From Burkholderiaceae bacterium (GTDB taxonomy: Bacteria; Pseudomonadota; Gammaproteobacteria; Burkholderiales; Burkholderiaceae_C), in the NCBI GenBank assembly GCA_017856435.1, contig JAFMFB010000001.1:1-64000 (forward strand): a DNA stretch of 64,000 bases, read 5' to 3'. The notes beneath the pieces were generated by a model. That model was not told where the DNA came from. It saw nothing but the letters and a program-made list of their open reading frames with translations, and made no database searches. Each line of letters opens with the position of its first letter. Position 1 is the first letter of the stretch. Made by a program: the position numbers and the translations under genes. Shown here piece after piece: positions 1 through 12,031 of the stretch.

Positions 1-3100
<3,100 letters not shown>

Positions 3101-3234
3101 GAAGGCCTCGATTGGCAACGAGTCACTGGCTCACCGGCCAATGGCATCCATATTTTGTTGGTTGGGAAAAGGCGCAATTTTAAGCGGACGACACCTCCGG
3201 CCCGGCTGACGTAGGTTTGGCGTCTTGCCGACGC

Positions 3235-3672
3235 TCAGGTCCGGGCCTGCTGAGCGTCTGCAAAGGTGGCCGCAATCACCTGACCGGCGGTGCCGCGAAA
3301 GGCAAATACCACCGATGAGTCACGCAAATGAATCAGGGTGCGTCGACTCAGCGCAGAGGACTTGTCCTCAATCGATTCGACCTCGGACCAGGGAATATAG
3401 AGTGCCGGGCAAAGGGGCAATAGGCTGGACACCTTGAATCCGCTGGGGCCCACCACCAAACCCAGGCTGGCGCCAAAATTAACTCGAAACCAGGAGTATT
3501 TGCCAACTTTGGCGGAGACAAAAAAGTAACGGTGCCCCTCCACCGGCCCCCAGGCGGGGAAGCGCTTGGCCAATGAACGCCAGCCCGACAAATACGGTAG
3601 GGCGCCAATACTGACCACCAGGATCAGCAGAATAAAGGGCCAGAAGGGAAAGGTTTCAGGATTGGTAGCCAT
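3235..3672 (-). CDS. Small membrane-anchored protein of unknown function
   Basis: 145-residue protein not assigned to a named family. It has one clear N-terminal hydrophobic segment (about residues 10-30, WPFILLILVVSIGALPYL). A soluble remainder of mixed beta-type sequence follows, ending in FRGTAGQVIAATFADAQQ. The layout of one anchor followed by a compact hydrophilic beta-rich domain resembles small PH-like or DUF-type membrane proteins, but I see no diagnostic motif. It lies upstream of tkt in the same direction, separated by about 130 bp. Its ATG at 3672 faces away from murU, so the two are divergent. Coding status is supported by codon pattern and composition only. Confidence 0.7.
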   Translation of the reverse strand: MATNPETFPFWPFILLILVVSIGALPYLSGWRSLAKRFPAWGPVEGHRYFFVSAKVGKYSWFRVNFGASLGLVVGPSGFKVSSLLPLCPALYIPWSEVESIEDKSSALSRRTLIHLRDSSVVFAFRGTAGQVIAATFADAQQART

Positions 3673-3745
3673 TACGCACCGTCAGAATGTAAGGATCATC
3701 ATGCCGTCAATTGTCTACGGTCTCAGCAAATTCAGCCGGCTCTCG

Positions 3746-3790
3746 TGCCTTTGTACCCTGTGCCCTTGTGCCCATTACCCTTTCCCCTTT
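3746..3790. repeat. Short imperfect direct repeat in the murU upstream region
   Basis: TGCCTTTGTACCC (3746-3758) and TGCCCTTGTGCCC (3761-3773) match at 11 of 13 positions with a 15-bp period. A degenerate pyrimidine-rich tail (TACCC, TTTCCCC) follows. The stretch is strongly C/T-biased compared with its surroundings and sits between two divergent genes. It could be slippage-prone DNA or a fragment of a dispersed intergenic repeat; no function can be read from it. Confidence 0.4.
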
Positions 3791-3849
3791 CCGCTTGTGG
3801 ACAATACTTACTTTCACCCCTGCAATTCAGTAAAGCCCGGCCATCCCCC

Positions 3850-4602
3850 ATGAACCCGACGCCAACCGCCTCCCATCGCGCCCAGGCCCTTGTTCTGGCA
3901 GCCGGACGCGGCGAGCGCATGCGACCGCTGACCGATCACACCCCCAAGCCCCTGCTCAAGGTACACGGCAAGTCCCTGCTGGGGTGGCATCTCGATGCCC
4001 TGGTGATGTCGGGCATTGGCGAGACCGTCATCAATACGGCCTGGCTGGGAGAGCAAATTCCACAACGCTTTGGCAATCAACACCAGCACATGGCGCTGCA
4101 CTATTCCATGGAGGGGCGGGATTTTGGTGGCGCCCTTGAAACGGCGGGCGGGGTTGTCCGCGCGCTGCCACTGCTGCAGGATGTTTTCTGGCTGTTGGCC
4201 GGAGATGTTTACATGCCAGGTTTCCGCTTTGAGCCCCGCGCGCTGCAAAGTTTTGCTGCCAGCAAATTTCTGGCCCATCTCTGGCTGGTACCCAATCCGG
4301 CGCACAACCCACATGGTGATTTCGGCCTGGGTGACGATGGGCTCGCGCTAAATCTTGGCAAAGGTCAGTCGGGCGAGCGATTTACCTACAGCACCATCGG
4401 CCTTTATCGACGCAGTTTTTTTGCCTCACCGCTATGCCCAATCGAGCCGGGCAACCCCAGAGGGGAGCGCGCTGCGCTGGCCCCTATGCTGCGACAAGCC
4501 ATGGACCATAAAATGGTAAGTGCCGAGTTGTACACCGGCGCCTGGACCGACGTCGGTACGCCCGCGCGGTTGGCGCAATTGAACCAAACTGCCGACCCAT
4601 GA
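3850..4602 (+). CDS. murU: N-acetylmuramate alpha-1-phosphate uridylyltransferase (MurU-type nucleotidyltransferase)
   Basis: Sugar-1-phosphate nucleotidyltransferase. MurU makes UDP-MurNAc from MurNAc-1-phosphate and UTP, salvaging recycled cell wall for peptidoglycan synthesis. The signature AAGRGERMRPLT lies at residues 17-28, followed by PKPLL with Lys33, the canonical NTP-binding lysine. The C-terminal YTGAWTDVGTPARLAQL is typical of MurU/RmlA-like enzymes. The ATG at 3850 is used (250 aa, the usual MurU length); an upstream in-frame start at 3745 would add a proline-rich tail not expected in the family. Its stop overlaps the pepP start (ATGA). The MurU assignment over generic mannose-1-phosphate guanylyltransferase is supported by amgK, its pathway partner, 10 kb away. 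Confidence 0.85.
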   Translation: MNPTPTASHRAQALVLAAGRGERMRPLTDHTPKPLLKVHGKSLLGWHLDALVMSGIGETVINTAWLGEQIPQRFGNQHQHMALHYSMEGRDFGGALETAGGVVRALPLLQDVFWLLAGDVYMPGFRFEPRALQSFAASKFLAHLWLVPNPAHNPHGDFGLGDDGLALNLGKGQSGERFTYSTIGLYRRSFFASPLCPIEPGNPRGERAALAPMLRQAMDHKMVSAELYTGAWTDVGTPARLAQLNQTADP

Positions 4603-5984
4603 ACACCGCCCTTTATGCTGATCGCCGCGCCCGTCTGGCGGCCCAACTCGGCCCCGATGCTGTGGCCATCGTGCCTACCGCCCCTGAGCGCCTGCGCAAC
4701 CGCGACAGTGAGTTTCTGTTTCGTTTTGACAGTTACTTTCATTACCTCAGTGGCTTTGGCGAGCCACAGGCCTGGCTGGTGATCACCAGCGAAGGTCACA
4801 CCACCCTTTTTTGCAACCCCAAGGACCTGGAGCGGGAAATCTGGGACGGAATCCGGCTCGGGCCCGATGCTGCGCCCCAGCGACTAGGGATCGATGAGGC
4901 TTTTTCGGTCAATGAACTTGATCAGCGCCTGCCTCGACTGCTGGAAAACAAGGCCACGGTCTGGTACCCGTTTGCCACCCACCCCGGGCTGGAGGGCCGC
5001 ATCGACGATTGGCTGAAGCGGGTGCGCGCCCGGGTTCGCTTTGGCGCCCTCTGCCCGGACACCCAACGCGATTTGTGCAGCCTCCTTGATGAGATGCGCT
5101 TGATCAAGGATGCCCATGAGCAAGATGTCATGCGCCGCGCCGCGCAGATCAGCGCCAAGGCGCACATACGGGCCATGCAGCTGTCTGCACGCATGCTCCG
5201 TGAGGGAATGGATGTGCGCGAGTACCACCTGGATGCCGAGTTGCTGCATGAGTTTCGCCTGCAGGGGTCGCAATACCCGGCGTATGGGTCGATCGTGGCC
5301 GCCGGCGCCAACGCTTGTGTCTTGCACTACCGCGCCGACAACGCGCCGATCCGGACTGGCGAACTGGTGCTGATTGATGCGGGCTGCGAACTCGATGGCT
5401 ATGCCAGCGACATCACCCGCACCTTCCCGGCCAATGGTCGCTACAGCGGCCCCCAGCGCGCCCTGTATGAGCTGGTGCTGGCCGCCCAGCAGGCCGCCGT
5501 TGATGCAACCCGGCCGGGCGCTCGATTTACCGATGCTCATGAGCAGGCAGTGCGGGTGCTGACTCAGGGCATGTTTGATCTCAAGCTGCTCAACAAGGAC
5601 CGGCACGGCACGCTGGAAGACGCTATTGAAAATCGCCACTACTTCGCCCACTACATGCATCGCACCGGGCATTGGCTGGGCATGGATGTGCATGACTGTG
5701 GCAGCTATGTCGAGCCCAGCGAAGCTGGACTGCTCAGCCAGCGCAGAGACCCCCTGAGCGCTGAGCTGGTGCAGAACCGCCCAAGCCGAATACTGCGCCC
5801 GGGAATGGCCTTGACGATCGAGCCCGGCCTATACGTTCGACCCAGCGACAGCATTGCCCCCGAATTCTGGAACATCGGTATTCGCATCGAAGATGATGCG
5901 CTGGTCACAGAACAAGGCTGCGAGCTGATCACCCGGGGAGTTCCGGTTGACCCGGATGCGATCGAATCCCTGATGCGAGCCTGA
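4599..5984 (+). CDS. pepP: Xaa-Pro aminopeptidase (aminopeptidase P)
   Basis: Dimetal (normally Mn) M24B peptidase that removes an N-terminal residue preceding proline. 461 residues is near the usual length. The N-terminal AMP_N domain is followed by a pita-bread catalytic domain with the full metal-ligand set visible: Asp260 and Asp271 (IDAGCELDGYASDITR), His358 (RTGHWLGMDVHD), Glu408 (TIEPGLYV) and Glu431 (IRIEDDALVTEQG). The start codon overlaps the murU stop (ATGA), so translation is probably coupled. In many proteobacteria pepP precedes ubiquinone genes (ubiH); here maeB follows instead. Confidence 0.96.
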   Translation: MNTALYADRRARLAAQLGPDAVAIVPTAPERLRNRDSEFLFRFDSYFHYLSGFGEPQAWLVITSEGHTTLFCNPKDLEREIWDGIRLGPDAAPQRLGIDEAFSVNELDQRLPRLLENKATVWYPFATHPGLEGRIDDWLKRVRARVRFGALCPDTQRDLCSLLDEMRLIKDAHEQDVMRRAAQISAKAHIRAMQLSARMLREGMDVREYHLDAELLHEFRLQGSQYPAYGSIVAAGANACVLHYRADNAPIRTGELVLIDAGCELDGYASDITRTFPANGRYSGPQRALYELVLAAQQAAVDATRPGARFTDAHEQAVRVLTQGMFDLKLLNKDRHGTLEDAIENRHYFAHYMHRTGHWLGMDVHDCGSYVEPSEAGLLSQRRDPLSAELVQNRPSRILRPGMALTIEPGLYVRPSDSIAPEFWNIGIRIEDDALVTEQGCELITRGVPVDPDAIESLMRA

Positions 5985-6160
5985 TTTGATCCTGGGATTT
6001 TTGACTAAAAGTAAAAAGTCAAACGCAAAACCGATTTTTACCCCCTTGCCAAGACGTGATTTCAGCCAGACACGCCTAGAATAGCTCCCCTTAGATGGCT
6101 GACGGAAACTGGCACTTGGTGCGCCCCGGCCAAACGACTGTTTCACGCAGGAAAGTTTCG

Positions 6161-8458
6161 ATGACAACCCCCAACGATAAGCGCGCCGAGCTGCGCCGTG
6201 CGGCACTCGACTACCACGAATTTCCCACCCCCGGTAAGATCGCCATCGCGGCCACCAAGCAGCTGTCCAATCAGCATGACCTGTCGCTAGCCTACACGCC
6301 TGGCGTAGCTGTCCCTTGCGAAGAGATCGCCAAGGATCCTGCGGCCGCTTATAAGTACACCAGCCGCGGCAACCTGGTGGCCGTGATCACCAATGGCACG
6401 GCGGTACTTGGCCTGGGCGATATCGGCCCTCTGGCTTCCAAGCCGGTGATGGAAGGCAAGGGCGTGCTGTTCAAGAAATTTGCCGGCATTGATGTATTTG
6501 ACATTGAGATCGACGAAAAGAAGGATCTGGACAAGCTGGTGGACATCATTGCCGCGTTGGAACCCACCTTCGGCGGCATCAACCTGGAGGACATCAAGGC
6601 GCCCGACTGCTTCTATGTCGAGCGCAAGCTGCGCGAGCGCATGAAGATTCCGGTCTTCCACGACGACCAGCACGGCACGGCCATCGTGGTGGCGGCCGGA
6701 CTGATCAACGGCCTGAAAGTGGCTGGCAAATCGCTGCAGGATGTCAAGCTGGTCACGTCCGGCGCAGGTGCGGCGGCGCTGGCCTGCCTGAACCTGCTGG
6801 TCAAGATGGGCCTGCCACGCAAGAACGTCTGGGTGACCGATCTGGCTGGCGTGGTCTATGAAGGCCGCACCGAGCTGATGGACGACGCCAAACGCCTGTT
6901 CAGCCAGCCCACCCAGGCCCGCACACTGGGCGAGGTGATCGAGGGTGCCGACATTTTCCTGGGCTTGTCTGCCGGCGGGGTGCTCAAAGCCGAGATGGTC
7001 AAACGCATGGCGGCCAAGCCTATCGTATTTGCCTTGGCCAACCCCAACCCGGAAATCGATCCGGCCGAGGCGCGCGCGGTGCGCAGCGACATCATCATGG
7101 CCACGGGGCGTACCGATTACCCCAACCAGATCAACAACGTTCTGTGTTTTCCTTACATTTTCCGTGGCGCCCTGGATGCTCGCGCCTCCACCATTACCGA
7201 TGAAATGGAGATTGCCGCGGTGCGGGCGATGGCCGAGCTTGCCCAGGCCGAGCAGAGTGAGGTGGTGGCGGCAGCTTATGCCGGTGAGCAACTCACCTTT
7301 GGCCCCGATTACCTGATCCCCAAACCGTTTGACCCACGCCTGATGATGAAGATTGCGCCGGCCGTGGCGCAAGCCGCTGCGGACAGTGGCGTGGCGCAAA
7401 GTCCAATCACCGACATGGTGGCCTACTGCGAGCGGCTGCAAAGCTTTGTCTACGCTTCGGGCACCATCATGAAGCCGATCTTTGCCGCCGTGAAGCGCGC
7501 CGCCAAAAAGCGCGTGGCCTATGCCGAAGGCGAGGATGAGCGCGTACTGCGCGCCACCCAGATTGTGGCCGATGAAAACCTGGCCCGGCCTACCCTGATT
7601 GGTCGGCCTGAAGTGATATCCCAACGTATTTCCCGTTTTGGGCTACGTCTGAGAGAGGGGCAGGATTACGACGTGGTCAATGTCGAAGATGACCCCCGTT
7701 ACCGTGATTTCTGGCAGACCTACCACCGTATGACCGAGCGTAGTGGGGTCACCATACCCATGGCCAAGATCGAGATGCGCCGCCGGCTGGTGTTGATTGC
7801 CGCCATGCTGCTGCACAAGGGTGATGTGGACGGCATGATTTGTGGTACTTGGGGCAACACCGCCATGCATCTTCAATACATTGATCAGGTGATCGGCAAG
7901 CGCGCTGGCGTCAACAATTTTGCCGCCATGAACGGCCTGATGCTGCCAGATAGACAAGTTTTTCTGGTCGATACCCATGTGAATTACGATCCGACAGCCG
8001 AACAGCTGGCCGAAATCACCATCATGGCGGCTGAAGAAATGCGCCGCTTTGGCCTGTTACCCAAGGCGGCCTTGCTCAGTCACTCCAACTTTGGCACCAG
8101 CAACTGGCCCAGCGCTGTCAAAATGCGCCAGACCCTGGAGCTGCTGCGCGCCGAAGCGCCCTGGCTAGAGGTTGAAGGTGAAATGAATGGTGATGTCGCC
8201 CTGGATGAAGGCGCTCGCAAAGAGCTGATGCCCAACAACAATCTGGTTGGTTCTGCCAATTTGCTGGTTTTGCCCAACATTGATGCTGCCAACATCGCCT
8301 ACAACCTGTTGAAGACAGCCGCCGGCGGCAATATCGCCATCGGACCGATTTTGCTGGGGCCGGCCAAGCCGGTGCATATTCTCACACCCAGCACCACGGT
8401 CAGACGCATTGTCAACATGACCGCCCTGACCGTGGCTGATGCCAACGCCAAGCGATAA
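6161..8458 (+). CDS. maeB: NADP-dependent malic enzyme with C-terminal phosphotransacetylase-like domain
   Basis: Oxidatively decarboxylates malate to pyruvate, yielding NADPH. 765 residues, the length of the proteobacterial MaeB fusion. An N-terminal malic domain (about 1-160) contains [12 protein letters not shown] and the catalytic HDDQHGTA region. The NAD(P)-binding domain (about 160-430) contains [14 protein letters not shown]. The C-terminal half (about 430-765) resembles phosphate acetyltransferase, which in MaeB homologues is regulatory (acetyl-CoA sensing) rather than catalytic. The ATG at 6161 is preceded by AGGAAAG; an upstream ATG at 6095 lacks a comparable site. It stands alone, 176 bp after pepP and 156 bp before the next gene. 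Confidence 0.95.
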   Translation: MTTPNDKRAELRRAALDYHEFPTPGKIAIAATKQLSNQHDLSLAYTPGVAVPCEEIAKDPAAAYKYTSRGNLVAVITNGTAVLGLGDIGPLASKPVMEGKGVLFKKFAGIDVFDIEIDEKKDLDKLVDIIAALEPTFGGINLEDIKAPDCFYVERKLRERMKIPVFHDDQHGTAIVVAAGLINGLKVAGKSLQDVKLVTSGAGAAALACLNLLVKMGLPRKNVWVTDLAGVVYEGRTELMDDAKRLFSQPTQARTLGEVIEGADIFLGLSAGGVLKAEMVKRMAAKPIVFALANPNPEIDPAEARAVRSDIIMATGRTDYPNQINNVLCFPYIFRGALDARASTITDEMEIAAVRAMAELAQAEQSEVVAAAYAGEQLTFGPDYLIPKPFDPRLMMKIAPAVAQAAADSGVAQSPITDMVAYCERLQSFVYASGTIMKPIFAAVKRAAKKRVAYAEGEDERVLRATQIVADENLARPTLIGRPEVISQRISRFGLRLREGQDYDVVNVEDDPRYRDFWQTYHRMTERSGVTIPMAKIEMRRRLVLIAAMLLHKGDVDGMICGTWGNTAMHLQYIDQVIGKRAGVNNFAAMNGLMLPDRQVFLVDTHVNYDPTAEQLAEITIMAAEEMRRFGLLPKAALLSHSNFGTSNWPSAVKMRQTLELLRAEAPWLEVEGEMNGDVALDEGARKELMPNNNLVGSANLLVLPNIDAANIAYNLLKTAAGGNIAIGPILLGPAKPVHILTPSTTVRRIVNMTALTVADANAKR

Positions 8459-8573
8459 AGCCATTTGGCTATAAGCATGCACTAACTTCTTTGCCAATTC
8501 CCGGTTTCCCTTAGGCTCTTTTTCGCAGGCCCCACTTGCTTTTTTTGGGCAGATCAGCGACACTCTAGCCATC

Positions 8574-8592
8574 GCAGATCTTTGAAATCTGC
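8574..8592. promoter_or_regulatory. Short inverted repeat upstream of the RNase gene
   Basis: GCAGAT (8574-8579) and ATCTGC (8587-8592) form a perfect 6-bp dyad with a 7-nt centre, ending 22 bp before the RNase ATG. It could be an operator or a leader stem close to the ribosome-binding site (GGAAAG). The short length makes chance occurrence plausible. Confidence 0.3.
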
Positions 8593-8614
8593 AGTAGCGG
8601 TTGGAAAGCAATTC

Positions 8615-9010
8615 ATGTTACGGGGCTCGGAAGTAAAGTTAGTACTTACCGGCCTTTTGCTATTAGTAGGGCTGGCGGTTAATGCACCGGTCCAGGCAAG
8701 GGAGACAGGTCCAGCAACAGGAATGGCAGCTGTGCCCCTGGCAGAGTTGCCCAAACCGGCTCGGGAAACATACCGGCTGATCCAATTGGGCGGGCCGTTT
8801 CCTTATGAAAAGGATGGTACGGTTTTTGGCAATCGGGAGAGACTGCTTCCTGCCGAAAAGAGGGGTTATTACAGAGAATACACCGTAACGACGCCTGGGG
8901 CGCGTACGCGAGGAGTGCAGCGAATTGTGTGTGGCGGCGCTCCACGCGCCCCGGATGCCTGTTACTACACGGCCGATCACTACACGAGCTTTCGTCGTAT
9001 TGAGCCGTAA
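8615..9010 (+). CDS. Secreted guanyl-specific ribonuclease (RNase Sa / barnase-type)
   Basis: 131-residue microbial ribonuclease. A signal peptide (hydrophobic core LVLTGLLLLVGLAV, likely cleavage after APVQA, residue 28) sends it out of the cytoplasm. The core REYTVTTPGARTRG followed by QRIVCGG and DHYTSF matches RNase Sa closely. The equivalents of its Glu54, Arg65, Arg69 and His85 are Glu88, Arg99, Arg103 and His122, so the active site looks intact. The ATG at 8615 follows GGAAAG; a TTG at 8582 would lengthen the leader. It lies 33 bp upstream of a barstar-family gene, the expected cytoplasmic protector. Likely roles are nutrient scavenging or competition; no secretion or toxin-delivery domain is attached. 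Confidence 0.9.
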   Translation: MLRGSEVKLVLTGLLLLVGLAVNAPVQARETGPATGMAAVPLAELPKPARETYRLIQLGGPFPYEKDGTVFGNRERLLPAEKRGYYREYTVTTPGARTRGVQRIVCGGAPRAPDACYYTADHYTSFRRIEP

Positions 9011-9043
9011 TTTGGCTTTTGTAATTTTGGAGAGAGAGCGGGG

Positions 9044-9649
9044 ATGGAAATGCCACTTCGTAATGTAAGAACAAACATTGTTCAGTCAATTCGCGCCTTT
9101 CGGGTGCAAGATCTGCAGGAGGCTGCCCAAGGCCTAGGGCAGCATTTTCTGTACGCCAATCTGGCCGCTGCGCAGTCCAAGCAGGATGTGTTGGACCTGT
9201 TGGTTCAGCAATTCATGTTGCCGGTTAATGTCGGCAAAAACTTTGACGCACTGTACGACTGCCTGACAGACCCTCTGCACAAATCTGGGCCTCAGCCCGG
9301 ATTCATTGTGGTTCTTGAACATATTCCGACCAATGCCAAGTTCGACAAAGAGGTTCGTGAACAGCTGCTGGATATCTTCCGCGATGCTGCCGATTACTGG
9401 AACGAGCGGAAAATTCCATTTCGCTGTTTTTACTCTTTCTCTGTGGCGCGCTCGGCTCAGGCCAGCGTGGCAGATCGGCTTAATGAAGCCAAGGCTCAAA
9501 CACCTGACAACGGACCGGCCATCTCTGGCGTCGAGGTGGGTGAAGAGGCGGGCGAAAAGATGCCGACAGACAAATTGCTCGACGTCTCCCCACTGGCGCT
9601 GCGCATGAGCAGCCCCTTCAATGCAGGCTATTGGCTTAACGCTGCCTGA
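9044..9649 (+). CDS. Barstar-family ribonuclease inhibitor with C-terminal extension
   Basis: Cytoplasmic inhibitor expected to cap the active site of the adjacent RNase. Residues about 15-130 carry the barstar fold. VGKNFDALYDCLTD (62-75) aligns with the barstar recognition helix, so Asp68 and Asp72 correspond to barstar Asp35 and Asp39, which contact barnase. At 201 residues it is much longer than classical barstar (about 90). The extra about 55 residues form a linker plus the tail LLDVSPLALRMSSPFNAGYW of unknown role. The ATG at 9044 follows GGAGAGAG. It is co-directional with the RNase and the pair ends in a strong terminator, consistent with a two-gene operon. Confidence 0.88.
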   Translation: MEMPLRNVRTNIVQSIRAFRVQDLQEAAQGLGQHFLYANLAAAQSKQDVLDLLVQQFMLPVNVGKNFDALYDCLTDPLHKSGPQPGFIVVLEHIPTNAKFDKEVREQLLDIFRDAADYWNERKIPFRCFYSFSVARSAQASVADRLNEAKAQTPDNGPAISGVEVGEEAGEKMPTDKLLDVSPLALRMSSPFNAGYWLNAA

Positions 9650-9673
9650 GCTTCAGCGAAGTCACAACCTACC

Positions 9674-9700
9674 AAAGCCCGCTTGCCGGCGGGCTTTTTT
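9674..9700 (+). terminator. Intrinsic terminator of the RNase-barstar operon
   Basis: AAAGCCCGC (9674-9682) pairs perfectly with GCGGGCTTT (9689-9697) around a 6-nt loop and runs into a T tract (9695-9700). It lies 25 bp after the barstar stop and also separates this unit from the convergent rsmA. Confidence 0.9.
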
Positions 9701-9715
9701 CATGGCGCATGATCC

Positions 9716-10540
9716 CTAGCCTTTAGGGTGTTCGGCCAGTGCAACATATTGAGCCACCGGAACCTCTTCGGCACGGCGCTGCAGATCAAAGTCGGTACGG
9801 AGGCCGTTTTTTTCCAGCCATGGCCCCAAAGTGTGGCGCAACAACTTGCGTCTTTGGCTGAAGGCCACCTGGACCAACTCCTGCAATCGCCCAAGGTCCA
9901 GGGCCGGCGGCATCTTCATGGGCACCATCCGGACCACCGCACTGTCTACCCGCGGGGGGGGATCAAAGCTCTGAGGTGGCACCAACAGCACACTTTCCAT
10001 TTCATAGCGCCACTGCAGCATCACGCTCAGCCGACCGTAGGCCGCGGTCGCCGGTTGCGCCACCATGCGCTCCACCACCTCTTTCTGCAACATGAAGTGC
10101 TGGTCCTGGATGACCTCCACATGATCGAGCAAGTGAAACAGGATCGGGGTTGAGATGTTGTAGGGCAGATTGCCTACGACCCTGAATTTTCCTGCGGCCG
10201 CACCGGGCCCGTGATTTACAGCAGCACTTGCATCGAGTGTCGCCCGAGTTTTTACCTGGCGCGCCAACTCGGTGAAATCCACCTTAAGTACATCCGCTTC
10301 TATCACCTCAAGTTGCGGGTGCTGTCGTAGTCGGGCGGCCAGATCCCGGTCCAACTCGATAACCGTCAGCTGACCCAGGCGCTCAACCAGTGGTTGGGTT
10401 AGTGCCGCTAGACCTGGCCCGATTTCAACCATCTGCTGGCCGGGGCGAGGGTCAATCGCTCGCACGATCGAGTCAATGATTGCGTGGTCAGCCAGGAAGT
10501 GCTGCCCAAACCGCTTGCGCGCAATGTGCGGGGCTCTCAC
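9716..10540 (-). CDS. rsmA: 16S rRNA dimethyladenosine transferase RsmA (KsgA)
   Basis: Dimethylates A1518 and A1519 in helix 45 of 16S rRNA during late 30S assembly. 274 residues. It begins [16 protein letters not shown] (typical KsgA N-terminus), with the SAM-binding motif [13 protein letters not shown] and the catalytic NLPYNIS (residues about 125-131). The start is a GTG at 10540; the nearby ATG at 10544 is out of frame. It lies 117 bp downstream of surA on the same strand. In most proteobacteria pdxA sits between surA and rsmA, and it is absent here. No gene was found in the 10541-10657 gap. Confidence 0.95.
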   Translation of the reverse strand: MRAPHIARKRFGQHFLADHAIIDSIVRAIDPRPGQQMVEIGPGLAALTQPLVERLGQLTVIELDRDLAARLRQHPQLEVIEADVLKVDFTELARQVKTRATLDASAAVNHGPGAAAGKFRVVGNLPYNISTPILFHLLDHVEVIQDQHFMLQKEVVERMVAQPATAAYGRLSVMLQWRYEMESVLLVPPQSFDPPPRVDSAVVRMVPMKMPPALDLGRLQELVQVAFSQRRKLLRHTLGPWLEKNGLRTDFDLQRRAEEVPVAQYVALAEHPKG

Positions 10541-10657
10541 CCATCAACCCTTATTAAGGCCACAACAATCTCTCATGACGCCCGTCTTGTTTGCATGGTT
10601 TTGGTGGCGTTTAGTGACAGTCAGGTACTTGGGAGGATGGGGCCAGGCGCTGCATCT

Positions 10658-12028
10658 TTACTGCGGTGGCTCACGCATTTCGACATAGGCCCGGGCGCGC
10701 ACTTCGCGCGCCCAACTGACAAAGGCCTCCTCGAATTTACGCTCACGCAATGCCCTGCGCGCCATCTCCCGCTGCTCGGCCTGGCTTAGCTCAGTATTAC
10801 GACGCTCCAGCAGTTGAATCAGATGTACCCCAAAGCGTGAGATCAGGGGTTCACTGATTTGGCCGGGCGCCAGCCGGTTCATGACCGCTTCGAATTCCGG
10901 CACAAACATGCCCGGGCTGGCCCAGCCCAGGTCTCCGCCTTGTGCGGCGCTACCATCCTGCGAATATTCACGTGCCAGCGTGGCAAACGTACTTTGCCCG
11001 GTTTCAATGCGACGCTTGAAATCAAGCAGGCGCTCCTTGGCTTGCGCTTCGCTTACTTGCGAGTTGGGCTTGATAAGAATATGCCGGGCCAGGCTTTGTG
11101 TCACCACGGCCGGGGGCAGACCACTGCTGGATCGGCGCTCAATCAGCTTGAGCACATGAAAGCCGGCGCCGGATCGCACTACCTCTGAAATACCGCCCAC
11201 CGGCAAGCTCTGGGCCGCATCAAGAAACAGTTGGGCAACGCGATCTTCATTGCGCAGTCCGAATTCGCCCCCATTGGCTTTATCGGACGCATCAGACAAC
11301 TCGCGCACCAGCGTCGCAAAATCCTCACCCGCCTTGGCCCTTTTTTGGGCTTGAAGTGCCTTGTTCAAAAGTTGGGCCACCAGCTCCTGGTTTGCATCCT
11401 CAGGAACCGCTATCAGCAGCTGGGCCAGGTTGATCTGACGGGTGGCGGCCTGGCTGGCCTGGGCCTGCTGAGTCTGCAGGAACTGGTCAAGCTCGAGCTC
11501 CCCGACTTGCACCCTGGGCTCAACTTCACGCTCACGCAGTCTTTGCAAGGTCAGCTGGTCGCGCAGCTGCTTGCGAAATGTTTTCTTCTCAATCCCATCG
11601 GCGGCCAGCCGTCGCTCCAGCTCAGCCACACCAATCTGGTTTTGCAGGGCCACGGTTTGCTCGGCCTGATCGACCGAGCTTTCTTCAACGCGCACACCCG
11701 TTTCACGGGCCAGGTGCAATTGGGCTCGCTCATTGATCATGCGCTCGAGCACCTGACGGCTCAACTCATCCGGGCTGGGCAGGCTTTGCCGTTGCAACAG
11801 CGCCTGCTGCGTGACACGCTGCACTTCCAGCGCCACTTCGCGATTGGTGATGGGTTCGGAATTAACAACCGCAACAATAAAGTCTGCCGCCTGGCTGACT
11901 GCCTGCGCGCCCGGGGGTACGGCTGGCGTATCTCGTGGTGAAAGCCTCAGCCCTTGCGCATGGGCAGATAGGGCGCCTGCCAGCGCCAGACTGGCCAGCA
12001 ATGCAATGGGAAACCGATAAATACTCAT
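10658..12028 (-). CDS. surA: Periplasmic chaperone / peptidyl-prolyl isomerase SurA
   Basis: Periplasmic chaperone for outer-membrane beta-barrel proteins, including LptD encoded just upstream. 456 residues. It has a signal peptide (LLASLALAGALSAHA, cleavage after about residue 24), an N-terminal chaperone domain (about 45-190), and two parvulin domains (about 195-300, and about 315-415 with ARHILIK and SQDGSAAQGGDLGW). The ATG at 12028 lies 3 bp after the lptD stop, so the genes are very probably co-transcribed and translationally coupled. Confidence 0.95.
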   Translation of the reverse strand: MSIYRFPIALLASLALAGALSAHAQGLRLSPRDTPAVPPGAQAVSQAADFIVAVVNSEPITNREVALEVQRVTQQALLQRQSLPSPDELSRQVLERMINERAQLHLARETGVRVEESSVDQAEQTVALQNQIGVAELERRLAADGIEKKTFRKQLRDQLTLQRLREREVEPRVQVGELELDQFLQTQQAQASQAATRQINLAQLLIAVPEDANQELVAQLLNKALQAQKRAKAGEDFATLVRELSDASDKANGGEFGLRNEDRVAQLFLDAAQSLPVGGISEVVRSGAGFHVLKLIERRSSSGLPPAVVTQSLARHILIKPNSQVSEAQAKERLLDFKRRIETGQSTFATLAREYSQDGSAAQGGDLGWASPGMFVPEFEAVMNRLAPGQISEPLISRFGVHLIQLLERRNTELSQAEQREMARRALRERKFEEAFVSWAREVRARAYVEMREPPQ

Positions 12029-12031
12029 GGC

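Noticed and set aside
6000-6023. Inverted repeat TTTGACT/AGTCAAA after pepP as a terminator
   Set aside because: The stem is A/T-rich with a 10-nt loop and no T run directly follows; too weak to call.
6140-6155. parS-like TGTTTCACG before maeB
   Set aside because: Only the left half-site matches; the right half (CAGGAAAG) is not complementary and serves as the ribosome-binding site.
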